Source: Faecimorpha stercoravium
GTDB lineage: Bacteria; Bacillota; Clostridia; Lachnospirales; Bianqueaceae
NCBI GenBank assembly: GCA_018712555.1
Contig: DVGT01000024.1
Coordinates: 1-18,534, forward strand
Direction: 5' to 3'
DNA: 18,534 nt
Part shown: positions 7,748-14,648 of the stretch, piece by piece
Position numbering within the stretch: position 1 is the first letter of the stretch
How the letters are laid out: each line of letters starts with the position of its first letter
Position numbers and translations under genes: made by a program
The notes under the pieces: generated by a model
Databases searched by the model: none
What the model saw: only the letters and a program-made list of their open reading frames with translations
Told to the model about the DNA's origin: nothing

Positions 7748-8899
7748 TTAACGTTTTTTACCCCAGAAACCTTTCCCGCGCTCTTTGACATCGCCTTCGC
7801 CCATCTCTTCCGCGTACTTGCGCAGGGCCTCCTTCTGCCGCTCATTCATGCGAGTCGGCACATCCACCGTCACCGTCACATAATGGTCGCCGCGCTGGTT
7901 CGCATTCCTCAGATAGGGGATTCCCTTGCCGCGCAAACGGAACCTCGTACCTGTCTGGGTTCCCGCTGCAATTGTATACTTTACCTTGCCATCAATCGTC
8001 GGAATCTCGATCTCCGCCCCCAGAGCAGCCTGTGCAAAAGAAATTCTCACGCTGCTGAATACATCATATCCCTGTCTGGAAAAAACGGGATCAGGCTGTA
8101 TGGAAAACGTAACATACAAATCTCCGTTCGGGCCGCCATTGGTGCCGGGTTCTCCCTTACCAGTCATTCGGATTCTCTGACCCGCATCAATTCCCGCAGG
8201 AATATCCACCTCGAAGGTCTTCTTCACGCGTACGCGACCGCTGCCGCCGCACTTCGGACATTTTTCTCGAATGATTTTCCCCGTGCCGTTACAATCCGGG
8301 CAGGCATGTACGCTAGTCATCGTTCCCAACATCGTCTGCTGCTGCACGCGCACCTGACCACTGCCACCGCACCTGGAACAGGTCTCTGCCTTTGTTCCAG
8401 GCTTCGCTCCCGTGCCTCCGCAATGATCGCAGCTGTCATACATCCATAGATCGATCTTCTTCTTACATCCAAACGCTGCTTCCATGAAGGAAATCTCCAT
8501 CGAAGCCCGCATATCATCTCCTCGCTGTGGTCCACTTCGCTGACTCTGTCGGCCGCCGCCGAATATATCGCTGAAACCGCCAAAGCCGCCAAAACCGCCG
8601 CCAAATATGTCACTGAAAATATCGCCCATGTCGAAGCCTTCAAAACCGGAAGCGCCGCCGCTTGCCGGATCAAAGGCGCTGTGCCCGTACCGATCATATT
8701 TTGCCCGCTTATCCGCGTCACTCAGCACGGCATAGGCCTCAGATGCTTCTTTAAACTTTGCTTCCGCGGTCTTATCCCCCGGGTTTGCATCCGGATGATA
8801 CTTCTTCGCCAAGACACGATATGCTTTTTTGATTTCCTGCTCTGTGGCGTCTTTACTGACGCCTAATACTTCGTAATAATCTCTCTTCTGCTCCGCCAC
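7748..8899 (-). CDS. dnaJ: Chaperone DnaJ (Hsp40)
   Basis: Co-chaperone that delivers unfolded substrates to DnaK and stimulates its ATPase. Domains in order: J domain with HPD at residues 35-37, a Gly/Phe-rich region at about 80-118, a zinc-finger region with four CxxCxGxG repeats (starting at C157, C174, C200 and C214) and two C-terminal substrate-binding domains. It is type I (full) DnaJ, of 383 residues with this start. I choose GTG at 8899 (VAEQKRDYYEVLG) because GAAGG lies 7 bases upstream and most homologues start at this point. A GTG at 8908 and an ATG at 8905 are in frame but sit on or against the ribosome-binding sequence. It follows dnaK after 82 bases containing a stable hairpin. 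Confidence 0.96.
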   Translation of the reverse strand: MAEQKRDYYEVLGVSKDATEQEIKKAYRVLAKKYHPDANPGDKTAEAKFKEASEAYAVLSDADKRAKYDRYGHSAFDPASGGASGFEGFDMGDIFSDIFGGGFGGFGGFSDIFGGGRQSQRSGPQRGDDMRASMEISFMEAAFGCKKKIDLWMYDSCDHCGGTGAKPGTKAETCSRCGGSGQVRVQQQTMLGTMTSVHACPDCNGTGKIIREKCPKCGGSGRVRVKKTFEVDIPAGIDAGQRIRMTGKGEPGTNGGPNGDLYVTFSIQPDPVFSRQGYDVFSSVRISFAQAALGAEIEIPTIDGKVKYTIAAGTQTGTRFRLRGKGIPYLRNANQRGDHYVTVTVDVPTRMNERQKEALRKYAEEMGEGDVKERGKGFWGKKR

Positions 8900-8927
8900 C
8901 GTCATCACCTTCTTTTACGCACACTCA

Positions 8928-8956
8928 GGCGGCAGGAACCTATCGTCCCTACCGCC
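8928..8956 (-). other. Stable hairpin in the dnaK-dnaJ spacer
   Basis: On the minus strand GGCGGTAGGGA can pair with TTCCTGCCGCC over 11 positions (two G-U wobbles) around a 7-base loop. No T-run follows, so it is not a normal intrinsic terminator. It lies about 29 bases before the chosen dnaJ start. It may stabilise or mark processing of the mRNA between dnaK and dnaJ; function is inference. Confidence 0.6.
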
Positions 8957-8981
8957 TTCGCATGATATGATCTATACTGCT

Positions 8982-10853
8982 TTATACTTCCTTAAAGTCT
9001 GCGTCCACTACATCATCGTCCGCGCCGCCAGAAGTATTTCCCCCCTGAGCTCCACCATGGAAGTCACTCTGAGCTCCGCCCTGAGGACCACCCTGCTGCT
9101 GATACAGCTTCGTTGCCATCTCATTCAGAAGCTTTGTCAGGTCTTCGGTCACAGACTTGATTTCCGATACCTGGCTCTCCGAAGGCGTCGTGTTCTTGCA
9201 GGCCTCGGTCAGACTCTTCAGCTTGGAAGAGGCATTCTCAATGGCGCTCTTATCCGAAGCATCCACCTTATCGCCCAGTTCTTCCAGTGTCTTCTCTGCC
9301 TGGAAGACCATAGCATCTGCTTCGTTGACCGCGTCGATGCCTTCCTTACGCTTCTTATCCTGCTCTGCATACTGCTGCGCTTCCTGCACCGCACGATTGA
9401 CCTCATCATCAGACAGGTTCGTAGAAGCCGTGATCGTGATCTTCTGCTCCTTGCCGCTGCCCAGATCTTTTGCCGTTACATTCACAATACCGTTGGCATC
9501 AATATCGAAAGTCACCTCGATCTGTGGGATTCCACGCGGAGCAGCCGGAATTCCATCCAGGCGGAAACGTCCCAGTGTCTTATTGTCCACCGCCAACGGA
9601 CGCTCACCCTGTACCACATGAATGTCTACGGCAGTCTGATTATTCTCTGCGGTAGAGAAGATCTGGCTCTTCTTGACAGGAATCGTGGTATTCCTTTCGA
9701 TCAGAGGAGTTGCAACACCACCCATTGTCTCAATACCCAGTGTCAGCGGAGTTACATCCAGCAGCAGAATATCGCCAGAACCCGCCTCACCAGACAGCTT
9801 ACCACCCTGAATCGCAGCGCCGATGGCTACACATTCATCCGGATTCAGTGTCTTAGAAGGCTCCTTGCCAGTCAGTGCCTTTACCTTATCCTGAACTGCA
9901 GGGATACGGGTAGAACCACCTACCAGCAGAACCTTATTCAGCTCTCCGGCAGAAAGACCGGCATCCTTCAATGCATTCTGTACAGGAATGACTGTACGCT
10001 CTACCAGATCGGCCGTCAAGCGATCGAAATCTGCACGAGTCAGTGTAATATCCATATGCTTCGGACCCTCTGCTGTCGCCGTGATAAAGGGCAGGTTAAT
10101 GTTGGAGGTCGTCAGTGAAGACAGCTCCTTCTTAGCCTTCTCTGCAGCTTCTTTCAGACGCTGCATCGCCATCTTATCCGTGCTCAGATCCACGCCATCG
10201 CTCTTCTTGAAGGTGTCTACCAGGTAGTCCATGATTCTCTTATCGAAATCATCACCGCCCAGATGGTTATCACCACTGGTTGCCAGAACCTCGATGACGC
10301 CGTCACCAATCTCGATGACAGATACATCGAAGGTACCGCCACCCAGATCGTATACCATGATCTTCTGCTCTTCCTCGTTATCCAGGCCATAGGCCAATGC
10401 GGCTGCCGTAGGCTCATTGATGATACGCTTTACTTCCAGACCCGCAATCTTGCCAGCATCCTTGGTCGCCTGACGCTGTGCGTCGGTAAAGTATGCCGGC
10501 ACCGTGATCACGGCCTCTGTAACCTTCTCACCCAGGTAGCTTTCTGCATCAGACTTCATCTTCTGCAGAATCATCGCAGAGATCTCCTGCGGGCTGTAGT
10601 TCTTCCCATCAATATTCACACGGTGATCGGTACCCATCTCTCTCTTGATAGAAATGACGGTTCTGTCCGGATTCGTGATCGCCTGACGCTTTGCAGTCTC
10701 ACCTACCAGACGCTCTCCATTCTTTGTAAAAGCTACGATAGAAGGCGTTGTCCGCATGCCTTCCGGATTCGTGATGACTACCGGTTTTCCGCCTTCCATG
10801 ACAGCCACACAAGAATTTGTTGTACCCAGATCAATACCAATAATCTTTCCCAT
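8982..10853 (-). CDS. dnaK: Chaperone DnaK (Hsp70)
   Basis: ATP-driven Hsp70 chaperone working with DnaJ and GrpE in the cytosol. The 623-residue protein begins MGKIIGIDLGTTNSC (phosphate loop 1), has DLGGGTFDVS (phosphate 2) and LLVGGSTRIP (adenosine motif), then the interdomain linker LLLDVTPLTLG and a substrate-binding domain. It ends in a Gly/Gln-rich tail with DDDVVDADFKEV. It is shorter than the proteobacterial form, as is usual for Gram-positive DnaK. ATG at 10853 follows a clear AGGAGG. It lies 69 bases after grpE with no second CIRCE, so control should come from the hrcA promoter. Confidence 0.99.
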   Translation of the reverse strand: MGKIIGIDLGTTNSCVAVMEGGKPVVITNPEGMRTTPSIVAFTKNGERLVGETAKRQAITNPDRTVISIKREMGTDHRVNIDGKNYSPQEISAMILQKMKSDAESYLGEKVTEAVITVPAYFTDAQRQATKDAGKIAGLEVKRIINEPTAAALAYGLDNEEEQKIMVYDLGGGTFDVSVIEIGDGVIEVLATSGDNHLGGDDFDKRIMDYLVDTFKKSDGVDLSTDKMAMQRLKEAAEKAKKELSSLTTSNINLPFITATAEGPKHMDITLTRADFDRLTADLVERTVIPVQNALKDAGLSAGELNKVLLVGGSTRIPAVQDKVKALTGKEPSKTLNPDECVAIGAAIQGGKLSGEAGSGDILLLDVTPLTLGIETMGGVATPLIERNTTIPVKKSQIFSTAENNQTAVDIHVVQGERPLAVDNKTLGRFRLDGIPAAPRGIPQIEVTFDIDANGIVNVTAKDLGSGKEQKITITASTNLSDDEVNRAVQEAQQYAEQDKKRKEGIDAVNEADAMVFQAEKTLEELGDKVDASDKSAIENASSKLKSLTEACKNTTPSESQVSEIKSVTEDLTKLLNEMATKLYQQQGGPQGGAQSDFHGGAQGGNTSGGADDDVVDADFKEV

Positions 10854-10922
10854 AATTGTATCCTCCTAAAGATATTTCTTTTATCATTTCCGCATACACA
10901 ATCGCGGGTTATTTTCTTCTTT

Positions 10923-11519
10923 TCAGTTCGCTACTTTCACCATACTGTAGCGAACGACCTGCCCTTTATAGCTGTATCCCTTCTGAAAAACCTCGCAGAC
11001 AATGTTTTCATCCATTTTCTCGTCTTCGATATGGGTGACAGCGTTGTGCTTATTCGGATCAAAGGGCTCGCCCTCTGCGGGAATTTCCTCAACACCGATG
11101 GCCTTGAGTGCAGAGACGAACTGATTGTACATCATCTCTACTCCCTTGGCCGTGGCGTTTTGCTTCTCCTCCTCCGGAATTGAGGCTAACGCCCGTTCAA
11201 AGTTATCGAGCAGCGGCAATACTGTAGAGACGACCTCCAGCACACCCTTCGTCTTCTCCTGTTCTTTCTCTTTCTCAGTACGCTTACGGAAGTTATCAAA
11301 CTCCGCCATACTCCTTCTGAGACGATCCAGGTAGTCTTCCGACTGCTTTCTGGCCTGCTCCAGTTGTTCTGTCAACTCCCTGATCTGTTTCTGCTCCGGA
11401 GTCTCCTCCTTTGCCTCTTCCGCAGGTTCCTGTACAGCCTGATCCTCTGCAGACTGTGCCGTCTCCTGCTTCTTGACGTCCTGAGCGTCCTTCTTTTCCT
11501 TTTTATCTTTTTCCTTCAT
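10923..11519 (-). CDS. grpE: Nucleotide exchange factor GrpE
   Basis: Releases ADP from DnaK. The 198-residue protein has a very charged, probably disordered N-terminal tail (Lys/Glu/Gln-rich, residues 1-45), then a long coiled coil at about 45-110 containing LRRSMAEFDNFRKRTEKE. The C-terminal beta-wing carries the family motif around VFQKGYSYKGQVVRYSMVKV. ATG at 11519 has AAGGCGG upstream and is 14 bases after the hrcA stop. Second gene of the heat-shock transcript. Confidence 0.98.
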   Translation of the reverse strand: MKEKDKKEKKDAQDVKKQETAQSAEDQAVQEPAEEAKEETPEQKQIRELTEQLEQARKQSEDYLDRLRRSMAEFDNFRKRTEKEKEQEKTKGVLEVVSTVLPLLDNFERALASIPEEEKQNATAKGVEMMYNQFVSALKAIGVEEIPAEGEPFDPNKHNAVTHIEDEKMDENIVCEVFQKGYSYKGQVVRYSMVKVAN

Positions 11520-11533
11520 GTTGTTCCGCCTTT

Positions 11534-12625
11534 CTATTGATCATCCTGCTGGGGAGGCTTGGGGAGTTTTTTGTTTTCTTCCTCTCCCCGGACCATCTTC
11601 TGAAAGTCCTGCATGATACTGCCCAAGGTAGAAATCACCTTCCCGTAATCCATTCGAACCGGCCCAATCACACTGACAGAACCAATGTTACGTCCTCCCA
11701 CACTGTAAGTGGTCGTGACCACACTGCAATCCTGCATGGGTCCTAACTCATTCTCTGTTCCGATGGTAATCCGCAGATTCCGCCCCGGCCCCATCGAATG
11801 GGTATCCCCGATGGCCTGCAGCATTTCATCCTTTCGCTGAAACACCTCCATCAGTGCCCTCGCTCTCGCGACGTCGCTGAACTCCGGGAAATCCAGAATA
11901 TTCGTCGTTCCTGTGGCATACAGCTCCACATCATCCGCATATTGCACAGTGGATTGAATCGCATCCATCAAATCTGTCACAATATCCTGATCTGCCCCCA
12001 ACTCCCGTCTGATTTTCTGAATCACTGGAAGATTGATCTCTTCCATCGTCAGGCCCTGTAGATTATCATTCAAGACCTTAGACAGACGATCTCCTTCCTC
12101 ATGCGTCAGCGCCCTAGCCGTCTTCAGCACATGATTGCGGACGATATTTCCATCCGTTATTATGACCAAGATGGCCGATCTGGCATCCAGAGGAATAAGC
12201 TGCAGGTGTTTCAGCTTCGTACGCTTAATCTGCGGCATGGTAACCACGGTAGGATACCTGGTCAATACCGAGAGCAGTTCTCCCATTTCCTTTAGAAGCG
12301 TATCCAGCTGATGGCTCTTGTCTACCAGGAGCGCCGTCAGCACCATCGTCTCATTCTCATCCGGAATCCTGCCGGATGAAAGCAGATGGTCCACATACAG
12401 CCGATACCCTTTTGAAGAAGGAATACGTCCAGCCGACGTATGGGGCTGGATGATAAATCCTAACTCTTCCAGATCTGCCATCTCATTGCGAATCGTAGCA
12501 GAACTGAGTCCCAGAGGAGAACGCCTCGAAATCGTTCTGGAACCCACAGGCTCCGCCGTTTCCAGATAATTCAATATGATTGCCTGCAAGATCTGCATCT
12601 GCCGCGCACTCAAATCATCCATCAT
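11534..12625 (-). CDS. hrcA: Heat-inducible transcription repressor HrcA
   Basis: Repressor that binds CIRCE and is kept active by GroEL in the Firmicutes model. The 363-residue protein starts with a winged-helix DNA-binding domain (LSARQMQILQAIILNYLE, SSATIRNEMADLEELGF, HTSAGRIPSSKGYRLYVD), followed by the GAF-like and dimerisation regions, and ends with a Lys/Gln-rich tail. Two adjacent ATG codons at 12625 and 12622 are both served by AGGAGG at 12631-12636. It is the first gene after a CIRCE at 12648-12674, so it represses its own operon. Confidence 0.98.
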   Translation of the reverse strand: MMDDLSARQMQILQAIILNYLETAEPVGSRTISRRSPLGLSSATIRNEMADLEELGFIIQPHTSAGRIPSSKGYRLYVDHLLSSGRIPDENETMVLTALLVDKSHQLDTLLKEMGELLSVLTRYPTVVTMPQIKRTKLKHLQLIPLDARSAILVIITDGNIVRNHVLKTARALTHEEGDRLSKVLNDNLQGLTMEEINLPVIQKIRRELGADQDIVTDLMDAIQSTVQYADDVELYATGTTNILDFPEFSDVARARALMEVFQRKDEMLQAIGDTHSMGPGRNLRITIGTENELGPMQDCSVVTTTYSVGGRNIGSVSVIGPVRMDYGKVISTLGSIMQDFQKMVRGEEENKKLPKPPQQDDQ

Positions 12626-12647
12626 GCCATCCTCCTTTCTGGGTCTG

Positions 12648-12674
12648 TTAGCACTCAGCTTGATGGAGTGCTAA
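12648..12674. promoter_or_regulatory. CIRCE operator (HrcA binding site)
   Basis: Perfect match to the consensus inverted repeat TTAGCACTC-N9-GAGTGCTAA, extended by one G-C pair on the outside. It lies just downstream of the predicted transcription start and 22 bases upstream of hrcA, the standard position for HrcA self-repression of hrcA-grpE-dnaK-dnaJ. Confidence 0.98.
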
Positions 12675-12685
12675 CATCTGTACAT

Positions 12686-12714
12686 AACATAGCACTTGAC
12701 CTAGCGTTTGTCAA
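12686..12714 (-). promoter_or_regulatory. Sigma-A promoter of the hrcA heat-shock operon
   Basis: On the minus strand a perfect -35 TTGACA (12709-12714) and -10 TATGTT (12686-12691, four of six) are separated by 17 bases. The predicted start near 12679 falls immediately before CIRCE, consistent with repression of a vegetative promoter. Confidence 0.85.
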
Positions 12715-12719
12715 GTGCT
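12691..12719. promoter_or_regulatory. Second 10-N9-10 inverted repeat overlapping the hrcA promoter
   Basis: AGCACTTGAC (12691-12700) and GTCAAGTGCT (12710-12719) form a perfect 10-base inverted repeat with a 9-base spacer. It contains the -35 box and touches the -10. On the plus strand it is followed by six T (12719-12724), so it also resembles an intrinsic terminator for antisense transcription toward hemW. Its outer AGCACT/AGTGCT halves match the CIRCE core but with wider spacing. Confidence 0.7.
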
Positions 12720-12748
12720 TTTTTAAAATTCATAATTCATTCACATTT

Positions 12749-13498
12749 TCATTCTGTCTCATTGACAAAAGGCGCCGCTTGTCCCGGCTGTTCCTGCCCA
12801 ATCACATCCCAGGGCGTAATCATCCCCAGGAGTCGCTCCCCAAACTGACCGTTCTCTGTCACGAAGATAGCAACGAGTCGTTTTGTGTGCTGTCCCCGCT
12901 TTCTCTCAAACTGGTCACGCACATCCCAGTAACTGGCTTTCTTGCTCACGAACTCGAATCGTTCTGTTTCATGATTATCCAGCTTCAAGAGCTCGCCAAA
13001 GTCTCCGATGGTTGTACGCTTATCCATGCCGTGTCCGACCTCATCAATAACATAGGAAAAAACGGTGCTGACACTGAACACTCCCATGAACTCGCCATGC
13101 TGGAACACGGGCACATGAGAGAAACCTCGTTTCTGCATTTCCCGCATGACTCGAAGTGCGCTCTGATCCAGATAGGCAATCATCAGCTTATCCCGCGGCG
13201 TGGCAAAATCCATAGCCGGCTGCGGTCGCCGGACATACTCAATGACTTCCCTCAACACCCCAATTAGCGCTTCCGAAGGTTCCACCACCGATTGTCCATG
13301 AATCGCGGCGTGATGGCTTAGGAGATTACGTACCTCTCGACATACATTCAAATCTTCTCTAAAGGGCGCCCCCTCATCGTCGTTCATGAAGTCCATTACA
13401 ACACTGCCATACTTTCGTCCGCTTTCTCGAAATCGCTGTTCCAATGTTTCTTCCAGCTGACGATACAAATCCAAGAAAACCATGCTGCGATTTTCCAT
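12749..13498 (-). CDS. CBS-pair protein with HEPN-like N-terminal domain
   Basis: Predicted soluble protein of 249 residues with no signal peptide or membrane segment. Residues 1-90 are helical and contain RNLLSH at 57-62, within EVRNLLSHH. This fits the RX4-6H motif of HEPN domains, many of which are ribonucleases, including the polar residue after the arginine. Residues about 95-150 and 165-235 form two CBS domains (HVPVFQHGEFMGVFS and LLGMITPWDVIG), which usually bind adenosine nucleotides. ATG at 13498 is chosen because GGAGG overlaps the hemW stop 8 bases upstream; an ATG at 13531 would overlap hemW and has no such site. It follows hemW by 13 bases and ends 58 bases before the hrcA -10. 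The CBS call is firm; HEPN and any RNase role are inference from the motif. Confidence 0.8.
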   Translation of the reverse strand: MENRSMVFLDLYRQLEETLEQRFRESGRKYGSVVMDFMNDDEGAPFREDLNVCREVRNLLSHHAAIHGQSVVEPSEALIGVLREVIEYVRRPQPAMDFATPRDKLMIAYLDQSALRVMREMQKRGFSHVPVFQHGEFMGVFSVSTVFSYVIDEVGHGMDKRTTIGDFGELLKLDNHETERFEFVSKKASYWDVRDQFERKRGQHTKRLVAIFVTENGQFGERLLGMITPWDVIGQEQPGQAAPFVNETE

Positions 13499-13511
13499 TG
13501 CTTCGTCCTCC

Positions 13512-14648
13512 TTATAGCAAAAATGCCGCAAATACCTGATTGGCCAGATCCAACCCTCGCCGACTCAGCATGATCTGGTCTCCTTTTCTAAGAATCAGGC
13601 CCTCTTCTTGCAGATCGCGCATGGTCTCTCCATAGACCGACTCTGCGCTGTGGCCAAACCGATCCTGAAACTCTCGCAGATCCACGCCCGCTGTCTTTCG
13701 GAGTCCCAGGAACATCCATTCTTCCATCTGATTCTTCAGGCTGTTCTCCTCTTCTATTCGCTCGCAGACCACCGGATTCTCCGCCTGTACATACTCACAT
13801 AGATCTTCCGTATTCTTACGCCGCACTCCTTCTATATAGGAAGCAGCGCCTAAGCCCAGCCCCTGATAATCGCCCAGCTCCCAATACATCAGATTGTGCC
13901 GGCAATGATATCCCGGCTTTGCGAAATTAGAGATCTCATACTGCATGTATCCGGCCGCCTGTAACCGCTTAAGCGTCAGATTATACATGGCCCTCTCCAC
14001 CTCTTCCTCCGGAAGACTCTCACGTCCCTGCCGGACGTCCTCATAGAGCGGTGTTCCTTCTTCCAAAATCAGGCTATAGCAGGATAGATGTTCCGGGCCA
14101 AGCAGAATCCCTCTTTCCAACGTCTCTGTCCAGTCGTCTAGTGACTGCCCCGGCAATCCCATCATGAGATCCAGATTGATATTGGAGAAACCAGCCTCAC
14201 GCAGCATCTTCACGCTCTCCACGGCCTGCTCCCACGTATGGATCCGTCCAATCCGCCGCAGGAGGTGTTCCTGCGTGGCCTGCACTCCCAGACTGACTCG
14301 GTTCACGCCCATTCTGCGCCAACTTTCCACCTTATCTTCGCGCAACGTGCCCGGATTCGCCTCCACGGTCCATTCCACATCCGGCGCCCATTCTCCCGTA
14401 CAGGCTCTCAACGCCGCAGCCGCCTCTTCAAATGCCGGCGCCTCCAGCAATGATGGCGTTCCACCGCCCCAGAAGATGGTCTTTACCCGATATTTCTGAA
14501 GCTCTGCGGACCGATACCGCATCTCCTGCATGAGCGCCTGTAAATAGGCTGTCCGCTCCTTGGCATTTCCGGGAGCGGACAGAAAATCACAATATCGGCA
14601 TTTTCTGACACAGAAGGGAATGTGTACATAAATGGCCAGATCTCTCAT
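13512..14648 (-). CDS. hemW: Heme chaperone HemW (radical SAM)
   Basis: Radical-SAM family protein related to HemN but now assigned as a heme-binding chaperone. The 378-residue product has the cluster motif C13-x3-C17-x2-C20 followed by DF rather than the fourth cysteine of HemN. The GGGTPS segment, the HNxxYW motif (HNLMYW) linked to heme binding in HemW, and a C-terminal winged-helix-like region (EWMFLGLRKTAGVDL) are present. ATG at 14648 overlaps the lepA stop by four bases (ATGA), indicating coupling. The order lepA-hemW-hrcA is the Bacillus order, here with an extra CBS gene inserted. Older annotation would read oxygen-independent coproporphyrinogen oxidase, which the missing fourth cysteine disfavours. 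Confidence 0.95.
   Translation of the reverse strand: MRDLAIYVHIPFCVRKCRYCDFLSAPGNAKERTAYLQALMQEMRYRSAELQKYRVKTIFWGGGTPSLLEAPAFEEAAAALRACTGEWAPDVEWTVEANPGTLREDKVESWRRMGVNRVSLGVQATQEHLLRRIGRIHTWEQAVESVKMLREAGFSNINLDLMMGLPGQSLDDWTETLERGILLGPEHLSCYSLILEEGTPLYEDVRQGRESLPEEEVERAMYNLTLKRLQAAGYMQYEISNFAKPGYHCRHNLMYWELGDYQGLGLGAASYIEGVRRKNTEDLCEYVQAENPVVCERIEEENSLKNQMEEWMFLGLRKTAGVDLREFQDRFGHSAESVYGETMRDLQEEGLILRKGDQIMLSRRGLDLANQVFAAFLL

Noticed and set aside
8967..10118. 383-codon open frame on the plus strand opposite dnaK
   Set aside because: It is antisense to the fully conserved dnaK, has a low-complexity composition typical of complement reading, no domain and no ribosome-binding site.
10854..10922. 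Second CIRCE or promoter before dnaK
   Set aside because: No TTAGCACTC half-site and no -35/-10 pair; only a good ribosome-binding site is present.
10263..11183. 306-codon open frame on the plus strand across dnaK and grpE
   Set aside because: It crosses two conserved minus-strand genes and their spacer, with no family resemblance.
13512..14648. Oxygen-independent coproporphyrinogen oxidase HemN
   Set aside because: The cluster motif lacks the fourth cysteine of HemN, and an HNxxYW motif is present, so HemW is the better call.
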